From: Protea cynaroides
Lineage: Eukaryota > Streptophyta > Magnoliopsida > Proteales > Proteaceae
NCBI GenBank assembly: GCA_028583415.1
Contig: CM053275.1
Coordinates: forward strand, 84,500,278-84,564,277
Length of the DNA: 64,000 nucleotides
Reading direction: 5' to 3'
The position numbers and the translations under genes are program-made. Shown piece after piece: positions 1 through 12,215 of the stretch (position 1 is the stretch's first letter; every line of letters begins with the position of its first letter). The notes under the pieces are model-generated. The model saw only the letters and a list, made by a program, of their open reading frames with translations. It was not told where the DNA came from and made no database searches.

Positions 1-400
1 CCTCTTGAAGGTGAACGCGTTGGCGATTCTCTGATTCGCCTGCTCCCTTGCACTGGGATCTCCTCCCTCCTGGTCGGATCCCCGTTGTACGGGGGCAAAT
101 CAGGAGGTGTCCCACTTTGGGACTGTCTTTCTTCACTATCTCTTCCCCCCAACACTCTAGAGGGCTGGTGCATCGCCAGAGGCGGGACCTCTACTAAGTC
201 ATCTGGCTCCCTTGGACCCATCTCGCCCGCAAGGGAAACCTTTTCAGGAGCCTTGCGAGGAAGTTTCAACTGTAAGCTCACATCGGCAGACACCTCTGTG
301 GTCCGCCTCACCAACGGGGACTTGCTCACTGTCATCTTGATCACTCGCGCCTTCTTGGTGCCCTTGCTAGTGCCAATGGTGGGCCACTTCCTCTGTCTCT
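1..400 (-). pseudogene. open reading segment, Ser/Pro/Arg-rich, possible transposon protein remnant
   Basis: Read on the minus strand, about 120 codons are open from near 400 to the window edge. The sequence is rich in Lys, Arg, Ser, Pro and Glu (for example KKARVIKMTVSKSPLVRR near its start) and has no domain I recognise. It lies about 1.4 kb downstream, on the same strand, of the Transposase_28-like fragment at 1820-2215. It could be the basic linker of the same decayed transposon gene, continuing beyond the window. That link is inference; chance openness of GC-rich DNA is the alternative. Confidence 0.35.
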
Positions 401-901
401 AGCCCTGACCCTAACTCGCGAGCGTGTTTGCGATCTCGTCAACATCCTGCTCTTCTCTTATCATTGCAGAATAAGAGGATATATTAAATATCAGTCACAA
501 GTGAATCAGAACACAATGCAGCGATAAGGGCAAGACCTACAAGAGCTCTCCTCCCCCACATCTTCCGCTGATTCATCCAAAACTACCAAGGATTCATCAT
601 GGGTACCTGGGCATTTCGATGCGACTTATTCTTCAACGCTATCATCAGGGTCACCCAGGTCCATCTGTGCGAGATTCGAATAGGGAATGGGGTCACATGC
701 CCCTATCATATTTCTGCTCTCCCTCTCCTCTACGGTTAAATTTGACGACAGATTCTTCTCGCCAACCTCCAGAAGTCACGACATATTGGCAGGCGACATG
801 GGTTTCCTGTCTCTCCTACTGATAAAGAAAAACTTCGTCTGCCAGCTGTGGATTTTGTTTCTCGTGACTGCTACTTTGGGCGCCCCTAGTCTCTCCCTTT
901 G

Positions 902-1672
902 TTAGTTAAAACACGTATAATACAGTCATACCGTATTATACAGTTTAAAATACGTATTCCTGTATTGATCCTAATTGTACGAGAAAAAATGTCTTACGGT
1001 TACCATCAACGTCCTAAAAGCGTATTAAATGGGTACTAATGCGTTTTCATTTTTTTTATTAAAAAAACAGAATAATAAAGGTTTTTACAATTTTGCAAAA
1101 GAAACACTTTTACCCATAAAGCTGTCAAGCTGCCCAACTTAGGCTCCCGACTGCCCAGCTACCCAACAAATCCAACTAACAAGCAACCCATCCCATCTCC
1201 CTCTTTTATAGATAACTTTTTACACTATTCCCTAGTTCACAACCGATGTGGGATAAAAATGTGAAGAGATTTTAAAATCCATAACTTCTATCATTCTCTC
1301 TCCTTTCATTAACTCTCTCTTCTCTCTCTCATCATTATCTATTTAATATTTATTTTTCTTCTTTAAATACTTTTTCTTTCCATCCATTATCCTCTCTTGT
1401 TTTTCTTTTTTAATTATTTATTGTTATTTATTTGAGAAATCCATCACACTATTTAGTTCTTATTTATCATTCCCTAATTTTTTAAAATATATTGCCATTT
1501 TTTTTGTTGTACCATATTAGTTTTGATCCGTTTAAACCCGTACTGTTCGTTCTTGTTTTTTTTCCTTTCTCAAAATATTTGACCCCTTTTTTTGACCGTA
1601 CCGATTTTTATTTTTGCCGTTTAAAACCCGTACCGTACTGTTTCGTTTTTTTGTCGTTCCCGTTTTAACTAA
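902..1672. mobile_element. non-autonomous TIR element (unclassified)
   Basis: The segment begins TTAGTTAAAAC and ends GTTTTAACTAA, a perfect 11-bp terminal inverted repeat. AT-rich DNA with repeated CCGTA and CGTATT motifs near both ends lies between. No coding capacity is seen. The flanking 9 bases do not match convincingly (3 of 9), so the superfamily is undecided; hAT-like or Mutator-like would fit. Confidence 0.45.
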
Positions 1673-1819
1673 CTATGGTCTCACCTTGAAGAAATACCAG
1701 CCAATAGGAGGCTGGCTCTTCGGGTCATCTTTATTCAAGACGAATAAACTCTGGAATGAAGACACCGTCGTAGGCATTCTGAGTTCCCAGAACATGGCTA
1801 CGAACCCTATAACCAAAGT

Positions 1820-2215
1820 CTAGGAGTTGGCGTGGAGTTGCGTGGGAGCCAAGTCGTAGTACTCTAGGATGTCTTTTTCCTTTCTGGGTATGGGAATTTT
1901 GAAACCAGAGTCGAAGTACTCCAGGTATACGAATGTCTCGATAGCATTAGTGGAGCAGATTTTCTCGTCTTCTTTGGGTATTCGGCATTCATACATCTCT
2001 AGAAGGCTATCGAGGATTCGCTTGAAATTATGATCAAACAAGCCGAGCTTGTTTTTGCACCTCGCGGCTATGGTATTCAAGGTCCAAGGGATAAGGGCGG
2101 CTTCTCTAGAGGATGATGGGACTCCTAGGTCTTGCTCTATGGCTTTCTTACAGGAACACATTTGGTTCCTACAGGGAAAGTGGTCACTTATACCTACAAC
2201 TAGGTAGAATGACAA
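1820..2215 (-). pseudogene. Transposase_28-like (putative gypsy-type transposon protein) N-terminal fragment
   Basis: An open frame of 131 codons ends with YLEYFDSGFKIPIPRKE, then DILEYYDLAPTQLHANS and a stop. This pattern (a 'Y..AL..G...P.....DIL..Y.LAP.QL.PNSW' line) opens the plant-specific Transposase_28 family (PF04195), usually found inside or beside Ty3/gypsy elements. The same block, in diverged form, occurs at 53465-53560 in the antisense gene of the Tat element. The fragment stops right after the Asn-Ser where family members continue with Trp. It is therefore a truncated relic, perhaps cut by the TIR element at 902-1672. Family assignment is by motif memory, not by search. Confidence 0.5.
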
Positions 2216-4884
2216 TGGGGACCGGCTATCCTAGGAGATCGAACACTTGAAAACTTCCTAGAAAAAGTAAATTACAAAGGAAAGGGGGCAGAACTTACTA
2301 GTGTCTCGACGGAAATTGAACTGAGAGTATGTAGACAATGAGTATTTGCCTCAATAAAAGTCGATTTGAAAACGAAGTTCTCTACAACTGATGAAGATGG
2401 CGAAAGCAACAGAAAAAGGAAATCTTCGAGTTTCTACGGAGTTAGGAGATCAAAACAGCAAGGAAGATATTTTTCCAAGTGAAGTAACTTGTCTTGAGGC
2501 TATTATGTGCCATCATTGCCCCACGAATCACGATCTCAGCTGACAAGACGTGCGCCTTGAAATGCCTCTCCACATTAAATGGCTGGTTTGAAAAGGCGGA
2601 GACATAACTACTCCATGGTGTTATGGTTTGCGGCTCTATCAGCATCTATTATTTAGTCGACACGTGGCACGCCTCTTGATTTTTTTGAATTGAATTTTTG
2701 GCACTTTATATTTCATGAGAATGCAAGGCTTGCGCGCACTAAGCCATGGAAATATTCTCTTAAAATTGTCGATACGGCATGGGCTACGTGGTATGTTACG
2801 GGTATAGTGACATTGTTGAATTTAGCATCGTTGAGGGTTGACTTGATGCGAAATCACCTAATAAGCCCTAGACTGTCTTGTGGTTCCAATCGTTCCATGT
2901 GGTCTACTATGAATAGCGAGACGAAACATGATTACACTCGTCGAGTATACTGTGACAAGGGGCAACTGTTAATGCCATATTTTGTTCTCTAATTGTTAAG
3001 AGACACGTGTTCCTTGGCATCAGTGTACGGGAGGGAGACACGTGTTTGGATCTCTTAAGCCACCCTTCTATGTAAGCAAGTTTGTGGTTGTTGCCGTTGG
3101 TGAGTTGCATCTCACTAAGACGGTAGGATTTCAGCATTGGCTAGCGATCTCAATCGTTGTGACTTGCCTATCTACAGATGCGATGAGGTGCACGTGCGTA
3201 ATTCTTTGATCATTTTTTAAACAGCCACATCAGCAAATGTGGGAATTGTTGATCACAGTGACACAACATTAAGACTGACCCAAATCTTCATCCAATGGTT
3301 GGATGAGGATATTGGATGAAGATATTGCAGATGCTCCTGGCAGTTAGGAGGTTAAGTTGAAAGTTTTTCTGGGACTCTTTCCATTCTATATAACTCCCAG
3401 GCATCCAAAAGGTAAGAATAATGTTAACACTATCTGAATTCTCTACTAGTGATCATATGGCTACGTCTTTCATGAATTCCTTCATCCCCACACTTTTCGA
3501 TCTTGCCATCTTGGCTTAAGCTTTGGACTGTTTGCTCTGTTACTGACTTCATCATCAGAGCAGATTCCGGACCTGTATTTGTCTTGCAAGATACGGGCAT
3601 ACCAGCAAATCTGGTTACAGCAGCAACAGTGGGTGATGGGGTTGCGATGCTGGTGATGGGTTTGGTGTTGCAAAGTTGCGGTGGTGGTGAGAAGGAGGGT
3701 TCGGCATGATGGTTGAACAGGGGTGAAATGGTCTTTCAACTTTAAAATAAGGGCAATATTGTCCGAGGATTTTTCAAATAGTGATTACGTCATCAATTAA
3801 CGGGACTCTATTAACGGGTGGGGTCTCTTTGATTAATAGTGTAATAATTTTGGGTGGTAGATGAAATTTTTTTCTATTTTTTTTGTTTGGCCTTATTTCC
3901 ATTGTCATTTTTGCTCTAAAGACCATAGAAATAAAATTATTAGAAAACATTCTAGATCTAACCCTAACAAATGCATCCATCTATAAAGATTACTAGTTTG
4001 ATTCTTTACCTTCTAACCTTAGTCCAAAACTTCCTCATCAGAGAGAAACCACCACATTGGTTATTTTTAATTAAATACTGATACCAGCCACAAGGATCAG
4101 GAAAAAGCAGGGATTGGTTTCATACTAGATGACATGATGGAATATGCATTTCTATTGTTTCAAATTCTTGAAGAGTTTGTGCAAACCCACAAAAGGGCAA
4201 TATTTATTCATCCGCAAAGGAAAAAAAACAGGGATATTCATTTTTGGTCAGATATTTCTTTTTGGAATTTTTCCTTCCTTCAGTCATTAGTAAAAAAGAA
4301 AATAAAATCATTGACAAAATTATGTATAAAATCATTGAACTTACCTGTTCTAGCTAGATCTGCAAGATTTTTTAAAGCAAAAAAAAGAAATCAAAGATGA
4401 CAAATCTTTGTTTCTTTTTTTCAAAAGTTTATTTTTTGGGTTTCAACCACTAATACCAATCTCACTCATTTGAGGTCCGATGGTTAGAACCATATTTTGT
4501 ACCGAATTAAAAACCGAATCTGGAACCATTTTCGTATAGTATAAAAACTGTAGACAATACCCGATCAAAACCATACCAAGCTAGTAGAGTACTAGTTCAA
4601 GTTTTGGTACCTTATTCCTATTCTGTATGATAATGGTGAGGGCCTTTTTTGCTTGCACCGTACCAGAATAGACATCTGCTGCACACTACCCAAACGACCA
4701 ATGTGGGAATAAAATCCTCCCTTTCCTAACAATGGAGCTCAAAAAACCCCTCCCTTAATTTGCTGCATCAATATCATGGGTCTCTGGAGTTGGTTTAAAA
4801 TTTATCTTCATATGTTCTAAAATATACTTAAAAAATTAACATTTTTTTCCATGTCTATAATTTAATTTAGCGGAGCTAATAAAC
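2216..4884. other. intergenic DNA with no recognisable gene
   Basis: Short frames occur on both strands, but none shows a known motif, a splice pattern or codon bias. A stretch near 4470-4700 has degenerate 'accgaattaaaaaccgaa'-type DNA resembling the interior of decayed hAT MITEs. I see nothing else supportable. Confidence 0.5.
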
Positions 4885-5261
4885 CTAGAATGATGACAAA
4901 AGAACAACAATTGTAGCAATGAAACCAAGCCCACTGAAAGGAGAGCCCATATCCTGAATTTTTCTCTATTGGACTGCCATCAGTAACTGAAAAATAGAAA
5001 ATTGAGTTGATATTAATAAGATTAACAAAAAAGTCGAATTTTTGTGATAATATTGGAGATTATATTTCAATACAAAAAAAGTAGAAAGGGAGAGACTATC
5101 TAATATGATCTAACCATACCTACAAGTGACTATTTGTGATGGTATTCTTTTGGTTGGTATAGAAAATATATAACAGAGCATGTGATTAAAGACATGTGAT
5201 TAAAGAGATTAGAATGATCAAAGCAGATCATTGTTCTTAACATAGGCGTCATAATATTTTA

Positions 5262-6045
5262 GAGGGGCGAGCCTTGGTTGCGAGCCTTGGTGCAACTATA
5301 AGTGGAGTTTCCTCCTCACGCCCACGTGGGTGGAAGGACCCGCACATTTTCCTTGCAGAAAAGATTTTCTTAAAGTGGTTTGATAAACCGTCTCTCCTCT
5401 CTTATCTCTTGCTTGTCTTTCGTTTATAAAGCCTTATGTGAAGGCGTTAATAATAATGATGCATTCTGAGTTTAGAAACCAGAAAGAAAAACCGAGAGCC
5501 AAAGCCGAATAAAATCCGGAGTTCTCGAGTGGAAGAAAATTCAGATTTTTCTTTGTTCTTCTTGTGAGTAGAGAGTCGATACTCATACCTTATACGTGAT
5601 TGTGGTGTGATGGCATTCTCCCTATTCAGGGAAGAGAGAAAGGTGACAGTTCTCCCTATATTTGTTATGTCGACATTGAGGTAAAAGTATTCTTGTATTT
5701 TGTTTTACTACCTATTATTTTGGTGAGTTATTGTTTTACCTAAGATTGAGTTATTTCTCTTGGTGATTGGTAACCTCTACAGGATTCTATTGTATACTCA
5801 TTATTATCATTATTATCATAGTGCAAATTTACCTAGACTAGGTCCTACGGTTTTTTCCTTCTCACATTGGAATGGTTTTCCACATAAAAATTGGTGTCTC
5901 TTATGATTTGGTTGACTCGATTTATTTCTACTATTATCTCTTACATATGTTTGTGATTCTGTGTCTCCATTGATTTGCATATAGGAGAGAAAAGTCTTAT
6001 GTCAACCCTCTCTAGACCCCAATGGCGGAACCTAGTTCACACTGA
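5262..6045. mobile_element. Au-like SINE pieces flanking a copia-type LTR fragment
   Basis: GGGGCGAGCCTTGG at 5264 and the following GTGCAACT resemble the tRNA-derived head of the plant Au SINE. TAGACCCCAATGGCGG at 6015 with CCTAGTTCACACTGAG resembles the Au tail (usually CAGACCCCGC..TGGCGGGAGC). Between them, about 5560-5960 has the look of a copia LTR end: CCTAGACTAGGTCC at 5831, then TTTTCCACATAAAAATTGG. I infer a SINE broken by an LTR insertion inside intron 2 of the lipid-transfer pseudogene. No TSD or PBS was found. This is family recall only. Confidence 0.35.
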
Positions 6046-6891
6046 GGGCCCGTTTGATAAAACTTCTGCTTTTGGATTCTGGATTCTGGTTTAAATTTGG
6101 ATTCTACTCCAGGCTATTCCAAGATTATTTTGAAGTAGAAACTTGTTTGATAACGTAATTTTGAAATGGATTCCAGAGCATCTTTGAATTAGAAACATGT
6201 TTGATAACACACTTATCCCTCCAATCGAAGTCTAGAAAAATAATTGTAATAGTAGTGGATGGTGGTGGTAGGTGGTGGCGGTGGTGGGCGGTGGTGGTGG
6301 TGCTGGGGGTGGTGGGTGGTGGGTGGTGGTGGCGATGGTTGTGGTGGTGGTGGGTAATGGCCATGGTGGGTGGTGGTGGCGGTGGTTGTGGTAGTGGTGG
6401 TGGCGGTGTTGGTGGTGGTGGTAGAGGAGGCGGCGGCGGCAGTGCTGGTGGGTGGTGGCGGTGGTGGTGGTGGTGGTGGTGATGGTGGTGACAGCGGCGG
6501 TGGCAGCGGTGGTGGTAGTGGTGGCAGTAGTGGGGTTGGTGGCGGTGGTGGTGACAATGGTGGAAATGGGTGGTGAGTGGTGGCTGCAGCAGTGGTGGTG
6601 GTAGGTGGTGGTGGTTGTGGTGGCCGTGGTGGGTGGTGGCGACGGTGGTGGTGGTGGTGGTGGTGGTCAAGTGAGAATCAACTCTTTTCTTTCTCCCAAA
6701 AAATTGATCAAACAACTTGGAGCAAGTATTTATAACTCCAAAAATTTGGATTTCGAAGCTATTCTGAATCCGGTTCACTCTGTGAGTGTTGGAATCCAAC
6801 TAGACTTATCAAACGCGTTTCTACTCCAAAATGACTCCCTGTGAGCCAGAATCCATAGAATCCAGAAGCAAAAGTTTTATCAAACAGATCC
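6046..6891. mobile_element. TIR element with GGT minisatellite (PIF/Harbinger-like?), copy A
   Basis: The ends are inverted: GGGCCCGTTTGATAAAACTT at the left, and the complement of the right end reads GGATCTGTTTGATAAAACTT. Both continue into GGATTCTGG-type DNA, about 45 bp of imperfect TIR. The 3-bp flanks are TGA and TTA, near the TTA/TAA target of PIF/Harbinger elements. The core (about 6255-6665) is an irregular GGT/TGG array. It lies in intron 2 of the lipid-transfer pseudogene. The apparent Gly/Val- or His/Pro-rich frames here are translations of the repeat, not genes. Confidence 0.6.
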
Positions 6892-7448
6892 TTAGTATGC
6901 CTTCATAAGACATGAACTCCCAAGTGAATGGATTAAATTCTCTCTCACCTCTTTTTGGTTCAAGGAATGAAATGATTCATATTTCTAGATGGGTAATTCA
7001 TGGTTACTAGTTTGCCCAAAAAAAAAAAAAAAAAAAAAAAATCAGAACATCAGCTCTAAAGAATGCGTTAAAGTAGCTATTGGGATGATAACCGTGGTTT
7101 CATCTAATTAGTTGTTAGAAATTACATAGCAGAAAGAAGCTTCAGAATCTCACCATTAGATGATCCTGGAACTGGTGATGATGTAACTGGTGGACTGCTT
7201 GGAGGCCCGGCAATTGTAGCCAAAGAAACAAGAATCTTTAACTTTAATAAGATCTTCATTAATTCATATATACTCACCATACAAATCTTACTGTAGAATT
7301 GTAAATACCATCCAATCGTAATGATTGATTCTTTTCCTCAATCAAAATTGTTTCAGGGATTTTTTGGTTGAAACTAAAGGAGTCCGACGGAAAGTAAATT
7401 CAATGCTTCCGATCAGTATAATTAAAAAAATTAAGAAATTATAAATAA

Positions 7449-7934
7449 AAGAAAAATTATTCGGATATTCCATTGACATTTTGTTTTACTACACAGATTT
7501 CTCGGGGCACCTACTGACTTACACGTACCTCTCTAAAACTAACAATGTAAACTTAAACTTTTTACTGATTAAAATATCTTCTGTTTAATTGATTCACTAT
7601 TTATTTAATAAAAAAATAACTCCTAAAGTTTAAGTAACTCAGTGGGAAGATGACGACGTTGGTGCAGGAAAAGACATCCTTTGAAAAATAAATAAATAAA
7701 TAAACCTGAGTTGTCTTAAACACTATTAGGGTTAAAAGTAATTCAATAGGATAAAGGTATTTTGGTATTAAAAAATGAAGTATGTTTACATCAGTAATTA
7801 CCGTCTAATTCCTAACGGAGTGGACTAAAGCGTTATAAGTTTCACTTTATGAGGGAGGTCCATGTAAATCAATAAGTGTCAGGAGAGGTCCGTGTAATAA
7901 ACGAAATGTCAAGGGAAGGTCCGAGTAATTCAAA
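7449..7934. mobile_element. long-TIR Mutator-like MITE, copy 1
   Basis: The right part (GGTCCATGTAAATCAATAAG, then GTCCGTGTAATAAACG, then GGTCCGAGTAATTC) is the inverted complement of the left part and closely matches the element at 22111-22583. TIRs are roughly 70-80 bp. It lies in intron 1 of the lipid-transfer pseudogene. The termini are more decayed than in the other copy and I could not confirm a TSD. Confidence 0.55.
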
Positions 7935-8562
7935 ACTGCTTCAAGTCCAAACTCCATGTCTTGTTCTTGAGCAAACGAAAGTTAACACATCCGAAAAACA
8001 GTTTAAAGTTTCCTCAGGAAAAAAGTTTTTTTTTTTTTTTTTTTTTTTATCCCAAGACATGAAGAATCTAAGAGATCTGAAGAGAAGATCTGATTACCTT
8101 TGCTGCAAACAGTAATGTCAACGTCGATGCCACATCTCTTTGGAAGCTTCAAAGGATCTTCCTGTGTAAGGTTGAGATTCTTTACAAACTCTGGGTTGTT
8201 GAAGATATCATACAGGCATTTCGGATCATGGGCGACCATGTCCTTGATTGGTAAACAACACGTCCACGGTGGGGAAGATGGATTCTTTAAAAAATCCTCG
8301 CAAGGACGGAGCTTCGTAATGCAAGATAGATCAACACCCAATCCTCCTCCATTAATAAGACCTTCAGAGACATCCAACAAAACTCACGAAGAGAGAAGAA
8401 TCAAGGACAGTAAGAATTTAGAGTCCATGGCTTCAAATGAAGAAAACAATCACTTAGTAAGAAGATAAAAACCAAGGATGGAACTGAAATAAATAAGGGT
8501 TTTCTTCTCTTTTTCTTTGAACAAAAGATGGTTGGGAATTTGGTACTTGGTAGTCATAGGAT

Positions 8563-8576
8563 CGCTTTATATAGAG
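8563..8576 (-). promoter_or_regulatory. TATA box of the lipid-transfer pseudogene
   Basis: The minus strand reads CTCTATATAAAGCG, a canonical plant TATA box about 140 bases upstream of the ATG at 8428. This supports the gene having been a real transcribed locus. Confidence 0.6.
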
Positions 8577-8658
8577 AGGTCATGGTGTGAAAGAGATCAC
8601 CCATGTACATGTACTTTTCATGGAATTCTATCACTGTTGATGTAGTGTGAAACTCATT

Positions 8659-9140
8659 AGATATTAATGAAATCACATGAAAAATAAAATATATATAGAT
8701 CAACTATACTCCACTCGGGAAAAGATTTGCATATAGATATTAATGAAATCACATGAAAAATAAAATATATATAGATCAATTATACTCGTGAAAGAGCTAT
8801 CGATTATATCTACGCAAATTTGAAAAAACCTTTTACTAGGCAACTATTTTCCAATAGTAACTTTAAATTTCTAATTATTCTAATGGAAAAGGTTAAATCA
8901 ATTTGTGGGTCCCATCTGTTTAAAAAAAACTCAAGTCTATCTGAACATAAATGGGAGAGAAATCCTGTAAAGATTTGATATCGCACTATTCCTTGGGATG
9001 GATGCTAAAAAGCAAAGAGATTTATTTCCATATATATATATATATATACACACACGGGAGAGAAATGGTGTAAAGAGTTGATATCCCACTATTCTTTATA
9101 TATGGGATGCTAAAGCAAAGAGATTTATTTCCCAATATAT
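8659..9140. repeat. two tandem duplications upstream of the lipid-transfer pseudogene
   Basis: A ~76-bp unit beginning AGATATTAATGAAATCACAT occurs at 8659 and again at 8735, nearly identical. A second unit of about 105 bp, beginning GGGAGAGAAAT and containing GCAAAGAGATTTATTTCC, occurs near 8951 and 9056 with TA-repeats after each. Both lie in what was the 5' flank of the minus-strand gene. Confidence 0.7.
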
Positions 9141-9149
9141 ATATATGAA

Positions 9150-10200
9150 AGAGAATCTAAAATTCCTCGGTTTTTTTTTCCAAAAATCTCTCCCCTCTTC
9201 ACTAGTATCGTTTTTTTATCTTTTAAAAAAAAAATTCCAATGAGAAGTGGATAAGAGTGGGTATATTTTTTTAAAGTATCTCTCGTAGCGAACATGGTTT
9301 ATAAGAAAAAAAAAACTGTGGGTGTGTATTTTTTTCTAAAATATCTTTCTTTAGTAATATGAGAGGAACAATATTAGTATAACGTTAGGTTTGTCATATT
9401 GTAACCTATGCAGAGGTAAGACTTTGTATATTGTGCCTTTGAAAGAAAATCCATCAATCCATATGTATAGCAAAATACGAAAATGAATTCAATATATTCT
9501 TAGTGTGGGGATCGATTCCCGCCATCTCCGTCCAACCAAAGTGTGTTGCCTTTGCATGAAGCACTACTCGATCACCTCCGCTCATAGTTAGTAAGTTCGG
9601 ATACTACAAAAAGTCGGATACGGATACGTACAGGTATTAAACGGAGTCTGACTTTGATACGGGGACCAATAATCCATTTTAAAAAAAATATGGTACGTGT
9701 TTAATACAGTAACCTGTAGAAATATTAATATATAAATAAAAAACCTTCTAATCCATAAAATCCCACACAAAATTATCATCCCATCAAACAGATAAAGTGA
9801 AAAACCATCATCCTATCAAACATAAAAACTAAAATATTACAATTCTGAATGGTTTGAGAATAGTTCATCTATATCCATCACCGTCCATATCTAGTGGGTC
9901 CTATACTCTAGAGAAGGGTCACACACCACATCGACCGTGATGGGATCTCATGGAGAGTACATATACATGCAGATGATTTGAACTCAAATAGCTTTGGTAT
10001 TTCAAGGGTAATCCAATTTTAAATTATTTTCAGACAAATGTAGAGCCTTAATTTTGAGATATTTCTCAAAAGATTCCTCCTTAAATCGTATCTTATATCT
10101 TATTTGAATTGAATCAAATCCATAATTTTCATACTTAAATTAATTCATAACTTCAATGGAAACAGTGGGGGAGAAGGGCTCGTTCCAAATCCACAAGCCA
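9150..10200. other. intergenic DNA between lipid-transfer pseudogene and beta-expansin gene
   Basis: This stretch is AT-rich with homopolymer runs and no recognisable gene. Around 9590-9780 a GTCGGATACGGATACGTACA-type stretch recalls hAT-like subterminal DNA, but no paired end was found. Confidence 0.4.
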
Positions 10201-10216
10201 ATTCCTCCTTCCTTCC

Positions 10217-10226
10217 TCTATAAATA
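10217..10226 (+). promoter_or_regulatory. TATA box of the beta-expansin gene
   Basis: CTATAAATAG lies 80-90 bases upstream of the ATG at 10306, the usual spacing for a short plant 5' leader. Confidence 0.6.
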
Positions 10227-10305
10227 GCACACTCAGTTTCTCTCAATCCAACCAAGGCTAGTAAGCTATAGATGCATTTGATACCTAAGCTCTCTGGTAG
10301 TGACC

Positions 10306-12215
<1,910 letters not shown>

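Larger units (their letters stand above)
4885..8428 (-). pseudogene. GPI-anchored non-specific lipid-transfer protein (LTPG/xylogen-like), decayed, three exons
   Basis: Three exons read leftwards. Exon 1 (8428-8098) starts MDSKFLLSLILLSS, a signal peptide interrupted by TGA, then encodes the eight-cysteine lipid-transfer domain; the second Cys of the family's C-x-C is Tyr (CLYD), leaving seven. It ends at a good donor (AAAG/GTAATC). Exon 2 (about 7217-7154) encodes a Pro/Ser/Thr linker (AGPPSSPPVTSSPVPGSS) and ends at AATG/GTGAG; no AG acceptor fits its frame. Exon 3 (4986-4885) has an acceptor, a short linker with NSG, then a +1 shift in a GGG run before the hydrophobic tail GLGFIATIVVLLSSF and stop, typical of a GPI signal. 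Family members are secreted, bind lipids and sit on the outer plasma membrane. Intron 1 holds a Mutator-like MITE; intron 2 holds a TIR element and SINE/LTR fragments. Four independent lesions argue for a pseudogene. Confidence 0.75.

Noticed and set aside
6125..6844. Long His/Pro-rich and Gly/Val-rich open frames
   Set aside because: They are translations of the GGT/ACC minisatellite in several frames of both strands. There are no domains and no splice or promoter context.
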